From NCBI GenBank assembly GCA_935421135.1, contig OW285189.1, positions 20,400,298 to 20,464,297 on the forward strand: a stretch of DNA of 64,000 nt, in the 5' to 3' direction. Position 1 is the stretch's first letter. Each line of letters starts with the position of its first letter. The position numbers and the translations under genes are program-made. This stretch comes from Bugulina stolonifera (lineage: Eukaryota > Bryozoa > Gymnolaemata > Cheilostomatida > Bugulidae). Shown here in pieces: positions 34,700-45,289 of this stretch. A model generated the notes under the pieces. That model worked only from the letters and a program-made list of their open reading frames with translations, had not been told where the DNA came from and searched no databases.

Positions 34700-35289
34700 G
34701 TCAAAAGTCTTACTAAAATAAAAAGCTAAGCTGCTGTATGGGCACTACTCCCTTTGTTGGTTGCATTCGTTGAATATCGTAACGCAGAGTTGTCTCTTAC
34801 CGAAAGCTTCTCAGCAGAAGCCAGTTTCATAAAATAAATGTTCCAAAGGTTTGCATGAAATGTTAGTTGCGGTTTTGCCTTATGAACGGGAGCCAAATTC
34901 AAATTGGTCAGTTATAAGTACATAAGCAACACAAGTAAACTTAAACTTAATATTGCATTGACATTAAGTGTACATAGTCTATTGACACGGCTATTGAAGT
35001 GCATCTTGGTGCAGTTACGAAGTACTAGCACCATCAAGATTCAGGACACAACATGAATATTTACATTAGCACCAGATCACCCAGGTTCAGGTGCGGTCTT
35101 GTTGATCACTTGGTGTTGAATTTTCGCTGTAACTGTAACTGTATCAGCGTATGTAGGCTATGAGAACACAAATCGAAATGAAAATGGTAATCTCCATTTG
35201 CCGTCTAGCTGCTTATCATCATAGTCTCGAGATCTCCAGCTGGTGAAAATCGAAGCCTTTATTTTGAGTTTGTTAGCATTGCTATTGTA
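34700..35289. other. Non-coding spacer before the THAP/YqaJ element
   Basis: No supported ORF, RNA gene or repeat. A possible donor CTTTCG|GTAAGAG on the minus strand near 34800 could mark another short exon, but no reading frame supports it. Confidence 0.4.
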
Positions 35290-36099
35290 TAGACAGTTTT
35301 CTCAGCATTAAAATAAGTCAAAAATTAGGAGTTGTCTTTCCTTACTCCAGGTACTGTTAAGGCTGGAAGAAACCTGTCATAGGCCACCAAATGGGACGTA
35401 GAAGAAAATCTGGGGGTGACAAAATTAAACGGAGGGCATATTTGAAAACGGGATAAAAAATAACTTCTAGGGGGATATTTCTGCACATTTTTGTTCCATA
35501 GAATGCATTTTATAGCAGCATTTGTCCAGAAGATACCACTGGGTACCATGTAATTGCTTTTTAATTGACCATGAATGTGTTCACTATACCACATAACTCA
35601 CATTACCAGATTGTCACACTTCAAGTTGGCAGCATTATCATGATTATTCCTCAGTAGATACTGCTACTATGATTGGATAAACAACATTTTGCTTAGTTCA
35701 AGCAGCCAATGGAATGCAACCATTAGGGTGTTGGAATGGTGTAATAATTCAAAGTTTTGTTATTGCACAACTGTCTGTATCTGCGCTTTTGTGGCTTAGT
35801 GTCATAGCCATTCACACAGCATGATGTGGTTTAATTCATCCAGTGTTCTTGGTATGTGTTAGTCAACAATAAAGTTGGTCAGCACTTGAACATCCAAACA
35901 ACATAGGGTAGTACTGTAGTACATGTAGGTTGAATTTTAATCAAATTGGTGGTACAGACTTGGATATTCATGACTAACCTAGCAAACCTCATATATAAAA
36001 TACAGTGTTCGTATTTTTGCGCTACATTAATTTTGCCAAAATATACTAATTACCACTAGCCAGCAATGATTATTTTCACAACAGTGCTCCATGGTAACC

Positions 36100-36145
36100 A
36101 TGCCTAAATTTGCTTGTTCAGCATTTGGATGCATGAATAACAGCC
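36100..36145 (+). pseudogene. THAP finger start in the left arm
   Basis: ATG at 36100 begins MPKFACSAFGCMNNS, matching the THAP opening MPx(2)Cx(4)C. The left-arm copy is orphaned, because the main coding sequence runs the other way from the right-arm copy at 39164. Confidence 0.5.
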
Positions 36146-37390
36146 AAAGATTAAGAAAGATAAAAAATGCACTATCCAAAAAATTACTAAAGTGTTCTAG
36201 ATTTCAGTAGGCTATCTTGATTCTCTTTTGACCATATGTGGTGCCATTACTAATTTGCAAGGCCCATTAGTAAGCTCGTGGAGTAAGACAACCCATAAAC
36301 GGGAATTTGCGACTGTTCGAGACAGGACGTTTCGATACTGGACAGTTCAACATCAGAAAGTTCGAAACCCTTAACCCCAACATTTCAACTAATTTTTATT
36401 TCCAATATTATTTTTTTTATTTAATGAATTATCTGCGAGTTGTGTTCTTCTAAATGTAATCTACACAGTTTCAAATTGTCTGCGTGTGAAACACTCTGTT
36501 TCGAACTGTCTTTTTCGAACTATCCCTTTACCCACTAACAGTATGGGCGTAAATTACTACTTCTACCAAAACTGGGTGTCAGTGCTACATACGAGCCGAC
36601 TTTTTGCTCAGTTTTATATTTTAACATAATGCTACATACATTTACTTCCACTATAAATTAGCTTTGTTGTCATCTACAACTGTATTAGCAACAAGACGGT
36701 AATCGTAATTCTACATAATATGTGATATTTGTATTAGTAGTGTATAGTAATGTAATATTAATATATTATTGGAAGCTGCACTTCATGTAATATGTGTATT
36801 ATATTATGTAAGTGTCACAATTTACTGTATTGTGATTCCCAGGAACTTATTGCTCAGTCTTTGAATATTGCGAATACTTTATTTTTTACTGAACTTACTA
36901 TAATTGTTATACTTCTCGTCACATACTTTGAACTATACTGACTATACTGTCTTGTGCCTGTGCTTATATACTGGCTGCAAAAAGTTCTAGAAACATCTAT
37001 GAAAAGTTTGTTTACATTGACCATATATGATATAAAAAGAAGTTTCTAGAATATTACACATTATTATGTAATACCACAGACCGACTATAAATAGAAATAT
37101 ACCTGACCCTCTAATATGGTGTCAGGTCCTACAGGCACATGACCATGACAATTAAAACATTACATGTGGTATTAGGCCTATACAAAAAATACAGTAAGTT
37201 GTTTACATGTACAAAGTCCAATTATAGGCCTCCTAGTAACAACTTGTATAACATATACAAAAGTACATACACTATGATAGTATAGGATAAAATACAATAT
37301 ATGAATTTGTGCCAGTAAGTAATAAAATGATTAAAATCATATATAAAAAGACGAAACGGTCCGCGGTCTGCCGTCCTCCAATCAGATTCG

Positions 37391-37800
37391 GGGTCGAAAA
37401 TCGGGACAACTCATATATGTTGCAATGCTGCCGGTCAGGATCTCGGCTCCGGGTGGTGCTAGGACCTCGGGACCGGGTCCCCTTGCATCGCTGCCGGGGC
37501 GGGTCACTAGCCTTAGGACCTCGGTCACGACCCAAAGGTGGGGTGGGTACACAACCCACCCCACACGCCAAATAAGTGTTGGATCTCGGGCTATGCTGAC
37601 GGCGAGGACCCTCCCGGACCCATGATTCATGATATATGTTATAATGCTGTCGGCGAGAATCTCGGTTCGGGGTGGTGGTAGGACCTTGGAACCGGGTCCC
37701 CAGGCATCGCTGCCGGGGCGGGTCGGTAGCCTTAGGCCCTCAACCCTGACCAAGGGCGGGTGGGTACATGACCCACCCCACCCCACACATTGGTGTTAGA
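37391..37800 (+). repeat. GC-rich tandem dimer, period about 219 bp
   Basis: Two diverged copies in tandem share ATATATGTT, AATGCTG(C/T)CGG, GACCGGGTCCCC-like and CATCGCTGCCGGGGCGGGTC blocks. Each carries a GC hairpin: TGGGGTGGGT/ACCCACCCCA near 37535-37563 in copy A, and GGTGGGTACATGACCCACC in copy B. Base composition is far above the surroundings. Reading frames of up to 134 codons on the minus strand here are by-products of the composition. Confidence 0.8.
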
Positions 37801-37817
37801 ACTCGCGCTATTGACTT

Positions 37818-37853
37818 GGAGTTGTCTTCTTAATGCAAGGGGGCACAACTCTT
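37818..37853. repeat. Short GTTGTC-type hairpin element, copy d
   Basis: GGAGTTGTCTTCTT pairs with GGCACAACTCTT across a short loop, directly after the GC-rich dimer. Confidence 0.5.
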
Positions 37854-38070
37854 CATGGAATCATTGTAACATGCCTGTGCCACCAGAGGTCATGTACATG
37901 TATGACCACAGTACAGGAACACAAGCCATCATTTGATCCGAGCGAAGCGAGCAAATTTTGCAGTGAAGCTTGCGTCGCAGACCAAGCACGAAGTGCTTGT
38001 ATACAAAATAGTGCACATGTGGAGAATAGTTTCCAATGTCCTATTGTATTCTATCTAATGCTACTAAATA

Positions 38071-39164
38071 TTACTGAACACTAAACACTCTGCCTTCATC
38101 ATCTACACTAGTTTTTTTAGTTTTTGCACCAGGTTGGGACAGCAAATATGGTGCTATGAGTTGAGTATAAAAATATGGAGGTTTGACCTCAATGATTTGA
38201 TAAACAGTTTGTCTATTCTCTATTGGAATAACATCTGATGCTCCTATCAGTCCTATAGACATAGAGGTAGGTTACTGAGACACCTGTGACCATCATTTGA
38301 ACCTGTGTTTGATCAAAATAATTTTTTCTCCTCTTGAGTTTTCCATGGCTGTCTAAATAATTGAGGTCAGCAATTGACTTGCTAGGACATTTGATTCCTA
38401 CCAGTACCCTTCGATGACAGCTGCACTCAGTGATGCACCTAGATATGGCATTTCCTCATCAATAAATAGGCCACAATCAGTAAAAACAACACCATTATGC
38501 TTTAGCCAAAATTGTGCAACAAAGTGCCCAGATGCCTCTTTCTCCAAATTTTTTCCCCTGATAATTTGAGGGAGATGGCTTAAACTCGAAGGGTTTAAAA
38601 ATGATTGGACAATATTAGCCATATCTGTGTGGGTCAGTCTTCAACGTCTCTATTCTGGTGTATATCCTGTAGAAATTAGAGGCAGTGAGTGTACCTGTTC
38701 TGGCAGCCTTCCACATAGGGTTGTCATTTTGACCTCTGGTTGCAACTTCTATATCTGATAATTGCTTGCCAGTGAGCTAGAACTTGTCAAAGAAGGTGTC
38801 ACTGCTATGGGATTGAGCTGCAAGTTTAATGACATCAACAGGCTATATGCCTTGCCAATATTATGTATGATGTCAATGCATCTTCAGATAGAGAGCAACC
38901 TTTTGCTGTAGGCATTTTATAATTTCTACATATATGTTGTCTGAGGCCAGCATGATATCCCTTCTTTATCCAGTATCCATTTTTTTAATCGATTAGGATC
39001 AACAGCAAACCCTGGGCTTTCTTTATAAATAGCTTCTACTGCTGTTGGATTTTCATGTACTTGCTGGTTATAAAGAACATATTAGCCGCGCACTCAGTTC
39101 CTCACTTGTACTCCCTCCCCCATGCATTCATGCATTCAAATACTGAACAAGCAAATTTAGGCAT
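38071..39164 (-). pseudogene. Decayed THAP-YqaJ nuclease gene
   Basis: From ATG 39164 the minus strand reads MPKFACSVFECMN (THAP start) and soon meets a stop. At about 38790-38630 it reads NPMWKAARTGTLTASNFYRI, the opening motif of YqaJ/alkaline-exonuclease-like PDDEXK nucleases. A frame change near 38625 leads to EMPYLGASLSA in place of the usual GASPD. A second frame change leads to GIKCPSKSIADLN, matching the EIKCP motif with the acidic residue replaced by Gly. At least two frameshifts and lost catalytic residues mark it as dead. Known YqaJ proteins process DNA ends (lambda exonuclease fold). A role in transposition is inference. Confidence 0.7.
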
Positions 39165-39955
39165 GGTTACTATGGAGCACTGTTGTGAAAATAATCATTG
39201 CTGGCTAGTGGTAATTTTGGCAAAAATAATGTAGCACAAAAATACGAACACTGAATATCCAAGTCTGTACCACCAATTTGATTAAAATTCAACCTACATG
39301 TACTACAGTACTACCCTATGTTGTTTGGATGTTCAAGTGCTGACCAACTTTATTGTTGACTAACACATACCAAGAACACTGGATGAATTAAACCACATCA
39401 TGCTGTGTGAATGGCTATGGCACTAAGCCACACAAGCGCAGAGACAGACAGTTGTGCAATAACAAAACTTGAATTATAACCACATTCCAACACCCTAATG
39501 GTTGCATTCCATTGGCTGCTTGAACTAAGCAAACTGTTGTTTATCCAATCATAGTAGCAGTATCTACTCATGAATAATCATGATAATGCTGCCAACTTGA
39601 AGTGTGACAGTCTGGTAATGTGAGTTATGTGGTATAGTGAACACATTCATGGTCAACTAAAAAGCAATTAAAAGGTACCCAGTGGTACCTTCTGGACAAA
39701 TGCTGCTATAAAATGCATTCTATGGAACAAAAATGTGCAGAAATATCCCCCCTAGAAGTTATTTTTTATCCCGTTTTCAAATATGCCCTCCGTTTAATTT
39801 TGTCACCCCCAGATTTTCTTCTACGTCCCATTTGGTGGCCTATGACAGGTTTCTTCCAGCCTTAACAGTACCTGGAGTAAGGAAAGACAACTCCTAATTT
39901 TTGACTTAATTGAATGCTGGGAAAACTGTCTGTAAGAATTTTCTATTACTTCGCT

Positions 39956-40812
39956 CAAGGAGTAAGAGAGAAGGAGGCTCATCCATGAAAACCTGTATAT
40001 ATGTTACAATGGGCTTCCGGTGTTCGATGTGCGCCTCGGGTACTTGGTAAAGTCAGAAGAAAAGATGATGAACGTTTTTAAAAAAGGAAAATTCACACAT
40101 CAACTGAAATTAAAATATTAACAATGTCAACAATTGGTAACACTCTAATGAACAGGCTGACTATATACACACTACATATTTCAATGGGATACGATAGATA
40201 TTGCCAAGTAAGTTCGCCTGGTTTGAAGAAAATTGCGTATCTCAACATAAAATGACACTTTTTTCAAATACCAACATGCTCAACAAAATATGGAAAAATA
40301 ATACTGATAGATTTAAACTTGCTGCAATTGGTTAAGTTGAAATCAAAATTTAAACTTTGCTCCTTCATAATAAAAAAAAACGTACAAACGCTGAAATCGC
40401 GGTTAAAATGAGCAAATTTGTGCAACACGTTTCTCTAACATCAGGACTCCATATACTTAATTTGATTTATGGTGTATAGTTCAGATACCATTTTAGTTGG
40501 TAGGCTAGTTTGTGGGTCCTACAACATGCCCACACTAAATGAAAATAGTGCTCAAACTATAGGCTATGTCAATAAACAGTAGTGTTTATCTCTCCATAGA
40601 AATGATTTTGACTAGATGCTATAACTGTGATGTATTAAGCGCCACAGCTGTGCACATGTGCATTGCTGTTTAGCAACGAGAAAGCGCATCACGATTCAAC
40701 GGAGTTGTCTACTCGCTTAATGCCAGCGACTCATGTGCTCATATTTTTAAACCGAAGAGCACATCAAACACAAAATCCTCATCGACGAGCCTCCTTCTCT
40801 CTTACTCCCTTG
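39956..40812. mobile_element. MITE of about 0.86 kb with target duplication
   Basis: Terminal inverted repeats of about 28 bp (CAAGGAGTAAGAGAGAAGG at the left and the complement of CCTTCTCTCTTACTCCCTTG at the right) are bordered by a direct repeat CTTCGCT (39949-39955 and 40813-40819). A 7-8 bp duplication points to a hAT-like mechanism. No ORF is inside, so it is non-autonomous. It lies just outside the right end of the THAP/YqaJ element. Confidence 0.7.
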
Positions 40813-40814
40813 CT

Positions 40815-40937
40815 TCGCTAAACAGTGATATGCTGTAAAAATTGCACATCCTAGCCCAAGAAATAGTTAAAGCTAGAGGCTCCTTTATAGATTTAAATGA
40901 AATTCCTGGCGGAGTCCTACCTCATCTGAGGTAAATA
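40815..40937 (+). repeat. Dispersed repeat, copy 2 (relative at 8478-8605)
   Basis: About 120 bp matching the reverse complement of 8478-8605, ending in CCTCATCTGAGGTAA. It abuts the right target duplication of the MITE at 39956-40812. Confidence 0.6.
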
Positions 40938-41716
40938 CCAGTGAGTTTTCCTGCTTTTACTTCCAGATATGTCCTCCTCCACCCCCTTCACACCTAGTTT
41001 CGTTTGTTATTTTATTTTCTTGTTATTATTTTAACATTTTATTATTCAATAAAGTAATAAAATATACATGTAGTTTTAGTTTATTAATTACTAAAATTAG
41101 CAATGAATGTCTGCATAGGATCGGTGCATGATTGATAAATTCAATTGTTGATGCATCCATATACCATCTGATCTATTACGATTAATTATTTTTATTTCAG
41201 TTAGTTAAGTTAGTTTTAGTTAGTATATATTTATATTAATATTAAATAAATATTATTATTATTTATATTAAATTATTACAATTATTAACAATTATTCAGT
41301 TTTGACTTGAACAAATGAGTTTCCGTATAAATAATTATAATTAATAAGAGATCAAAGCACTTTGATATTGTTACTATCAAAGTTTGTATATTATTATATG
41401 TGGGAACTTTGACTGCATGTTCACGTTGTACTATAGTAATTTGATAACCGTAGACAAAGAGGTAACACCCCATAACTCCAAAGTGGTACAATAACAATAA
41501 CAATGTTATTGTACCACTTTGCATAACTCTATGTTGATAACACTGTAAAAAGTGTGTACCTGCAGACAGTAAACAAATTAATATAGTCCGGTTAAGCACG
41601 CTGTTCTATAGAAACAGATCGATAATCGCACTTTGTAATTGGTTGTTAGATTATGCGTTTAATTCGAACTATTAAGACCGGCCTGTTGTCCTACAGGAGC
41701 GCATGTGTTGTCCTGT

Positions 41717-41869
41717 ATGGACTTCTCGGAAGCTGCAGATAACACTTTCTTGTTTAGGTTTTACCATGGCTATCGGAACACTTTCTCCAAAATCATGCTA
41801 AAATGGATTTTTCAAAACAAAGTTCATCAAGACGACTTCAAACCTACCTGTTTGTTAGGCCTAGTATAA
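41717..41869 (+). CDS. Hypothetical 50-aa ORF
   Basis: An open frame from ATG reading MDFSEAADNTFLFRFYHGYR and then NTFSKIMLKWIFQ. I do not recognise it. It could be a first exon of the downstream gene, since a possible donor lies near the end, or chance. No further support is visible. Confidence 0.15.
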   Translation: MDFSEAADNTFLFRFYHGYRNTFSKIMLKWIFQNKVHQDDFKPTCLLGLV

Positions 41870-42679
41870 GCTTGATGTCTTGGATTTATCCACCCACATC
41901 TTTTGTCTAGCTACTTGCTGGTTATTCAAGACTCCAAGCTCCTACTAGTACTACCCAACTGAATGGTCACCTGTCTATGCTGGGTTGGTGCTTAGTCGAG
42001 CCGTTTTAATGATATATTTTACTTTACTGACAAGAGCCATGTTAGAGAAATAAGTCATATTATGTCTACAGCCGCTGACCGGTGACCACCCAAGTGAGGC
42101 ACACCTTCATCCCTAGTTAGTCTAGTGGGCATTAGTTTAGTCAAGTTAAAGTTAGGTTCGTTAAAAAAGTAATTTTTCACATTTTATTTTGTTTATTCTA
42201 AATATTAGTAAGTACTGCTTGTGTAGCTTATTGACAACACTATTATCATTTTTATTGTAATATTGTACTATTTTACTTATGTGTGCTATAGGCTACTGAG
42301 GTGTACCACATCCAGTATTCTTTACTCCCAACGAAGTGTTAAGCATACCGTGGACACAGTATTCATTAGAAGTTATGCTCTCACAGCCCATGACTTAGGT
42401 TGCTCAGTAATATGAAAAAAATTCCAAGTAGCATTTATTTGTTGATTTTAAGCCAGAAAGTTATATTTTATTGATCCAACACTTGTTGGTTTTCTGCCCA
42501 CCTTATAGCATATGAACATATCTAGCCTTCTACAAAAAGAGCATTATTACATACTTCTGTACTACATGTCAGTTCATTTCTTTCTGCTAACATGGCCTCC
42601 GGTTGATGATATTTGTATTTTGGTTACTGTCGAGCTACTTGGCCATCCTATTTAACAGACCTCAGAAGCCGAATTTTAT

Positions 42680-42960
42680 ATGAGCGACAGGAGTTGGGCT
42701 CTGAGTGGGAGAGCTCACCTTCCACAACAGGAGTACATGGTCAGTGACCACTACATTAACCTGCCACCCCAATGTGGTCACATAACCCACCAGAATCTGG
42801 CTTCTCTTTGCAAATCAGGGCAGAGGTGGATCTTTAATGTGCGTGTTTTTGATGTAGACACTACACGGGACCTCCTGTATTATTTATACACCCTGATCCG
42901 AACAGCGCAGCTAGGGTGAAAGGCTTGCTGAAGGCCTTTGTCAAATGATATCAAGATACA
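42680..42960 (+). repeat. Probable widespread invertebrate repeat fragment
   Basis: Contains GGATCTTTAATGTGCG followed by ACACGGGACCTCC and a later TGATCCG. From memory, this block pattern recurs in repeats of many marine invertebrate genomes. A 79-codon frame runs through it without known domains. Its identity as a repeat is inference from pattern, not from a search. Confidence 0.35.
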
Positions 42961-45289
42961 TTAGGATCAAGAGTGGCTACATACTTACTGCGCTACTCGG
43001 GACTTGTGTAGATATTGTGGTTACTACTCCTCTGCATTGAGTGTAACTCCCACTTTAGATTTGGGAAAATGGCCTGACTTGGTGCTGGTTTTTTTACCCT
43101 TCAAATAGCTGGAGACCAGCATTCAGCCATAAGCAGTTTTAGTGGATCATAATATTATGTCTAGTACCTTCAACCACCAAGCAGTAACAGACTACATACA
43201 GAAGTTTTCTTTCCTTGGTCTTCTAATGTATGAAAGTTTTCCTCAGCCACAGGTGACAGTAAGCCATGGCTCAACATACCTTGCGATCACACCTTTTAAA
43301 ACACTGATTCAAAAATAGTCAGTGGGCGTGTGCTATTGACAGAAGTGTATAGTGGGGCAGGTTTGCATATCAATCACAATGATGATTTGGTGAATCTTAT
43401 GTAATAAATAATCAGCACTAGTGTAGTAATAACTCCTCCTCGTCACCAGGTTATAACTAAAGCCAGTGCTGTATTTGCTTACTCGGCTTCTTTGAGTCCT
43501 CAATCACACCAGTTCAACATATGTAAAGAAGCCAATATTAAGCCTTCTTAGTGACACTGGTATAAAGTGGTGTTTCACTGGAGATTTCTGACAAACTAGG
43601 TCGTAGAGATTTTATTATATTAACTGACTTTTGAATCTTTCGCAATGCAGATGCGTGTATAGCAAGAAGCAATACAATTATAGCTAACCAGAATGGTATC
43701 TTGATTAAAAACAGACTTTGCATAGAAGAGACCATAAACCTGTTCTCACGTTTGTTCAGCTCTGATAATGCAAATTGCCTTCTGCTGATCGTGGTTGACA
43801 AAATTGCACCTCCTTTTCAGCACCAACTAGAATTTTCAATTTTGTGATAGTAATGTGTTCAGAGTAGAAATTGAAATATGAAATTTAAGATGATTTAGTG
43901 AGGAGGAGACCAAAATCATCTGGAGCTGACCTGGTATATTAATTGACACTCAGATAAGCATTGTATTTGCTTCTGTCAGTTATAGGTGTGTATTGATTTT
44001 TGTTAGTCTTATGGTTTCATGGGATGAAGCTGTTTGTCTACATCTTTTGTATATTTTGTCGAATATTTGCATAGATTCTATTCATGTATTAATTGGGCCA
44101 TGTATAGAAAATCTAAGACAATAACATCAATTTTTACTACTCTCTACGTATTTATACATGTTGGCCTATAAAACTGTATTATACTTGTATATTATCCATG
44201 AAGCTTGCACATTACACTTGCACATGTTTTGTAAAAACAGGACTTTGTGCACATTTTACAACAATTTTTTGAACAGTGCATTAATATATCTTATATATAA
44301 TTGTTCTATAAATGGCCAAGATAAACCACACTACTTAAAGTTGTTTTCTCTTGTCAAGAGAGTCTCGTAATCACATGTAAATTCTTACGTTTGTTTACTC
44401 CCCCTCTAAGTTCTCACTTTACACACTCTGAATCTATTAGACCTAATCAGCCCTTTATTACTTACGCTGTATTACCTCAGCTCTATTGAAATTGTAGTCT
44501 TTGTAAACAAGATTTTTTTGTTACATTTGTTCGTAAATTCCTCAGTTAGGGCAACTAAGTAAATTACTGTGACAGTCACAGTAACATAAAGTTTAAGTGG
44601 TGTCAGAGCAGTGTCAGTGAGCACGACACCTGTGTGTTTGTACCTACTGATCGCTAGCAGACCACCTTGGTCTGCTAGCAAGTTATTATGAAATCTAGAA
44701 AGAGGTGAGCTGTATCTATTGTTTGTGTAGTCTGGATTTTGAACTAATTTTTTTTTATAAAAAAGGTGTTAAGTCAAAGGACCTTGCTGTTGTAAGAATC
44801 TGAGCACAAGTTATTTATATTTTCTTTTGGAATTAAATTTAAAAGTTTCCAAATTAATAGATTTTCCTTCCAATATTTTCATTAATTTACAACGTGTACT
44901 TGTATGTATCAGCTGCAATGTAGGTTGGGTAGCTGAGGGTATTCTTCTACTACCTGTATTTGTGATTATATTGCGACTTTTATGTTAGTGTCTACACTGT
45001 CCATGTATGTCTACAGCTGTTCTCCCACCTTCGTTTTTTTTATTCAAATTTCAACAGGAGAACCTATTTTTTCTATCCGATTCTATAAACACCATTAATA
45101 CAGTCATAAAACCTAAGGCTGATGCAAAATATAGTCATAATAATAATATTCCTAAGATGATTCAAGCCTGATGCCTCTGTAGTAGAAACTGTTTCACCCA
45201 GGCCGAGCTATTCAAATTCAGCTCTTAAGATATGTTGGTTCACATCAGGTACATTACACTACATTGTAGTTGGTAACAATATGTTACAG

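Larger units (their letters stand above)
35290..39932 (-). mobile_element. Long-inverted-repeat DNA element with THAP and YqaJ relics
   Basis: Arms of about 0.8 kb (35290 to about 36138, and about 39124 to 39932) are inverted copies, with outer ends AGACAGTTTTC(T/C)CAGCATT. Between them are about 3 kb with decayed minus-strand coding sequence and a GC-rich tandem dimer. Each arm contains an ATG followed by MPKFACS.F.CMN, the start of a THAP-type zinc finger. The loop holds a broken YqaJ-type nuclease. Target duplication is unclear (TA on both sides is suggestive only). THAP proteins occur in P and Kolobok-type transposases. Which superfamily moved this element is not decided by the sequence. 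Confidence 0.7.
40938..45289. other. Gene-poor spacer upstream of the KNDC1-like gene
   Basis: About 4.3 kb. A weak ORF at 41717-41869 (50 codons, MDFSEAADNTFLFRFYHGYR...) has no recognisable relatives. Positions 42680-42960 hold a probable dispersed repeat. The remaining ORFs are short and lack support. The first exon(s) of the KNDC1-like gene probably lie here but cannot be placed. Confidence 0.45.

Noticed and set aside
37272..37786. Overlapping frames on both strands with Pro/Arg/Gly-rich peptides
   Set aside because: They follow the GC-rich tandem dimer, where stops are rare by composition. Frames differ between the two repeat copies, so they are not conserved coding.
43538..43801. Minus-strand frame with a hydrophobic segment (FWLAIIVLLLAIHASAL)
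   Set aside because: It opens at TTG rather than ATG, has no splice or homology support, and a hydrophobic stretch is common in AT-rich random sequence.
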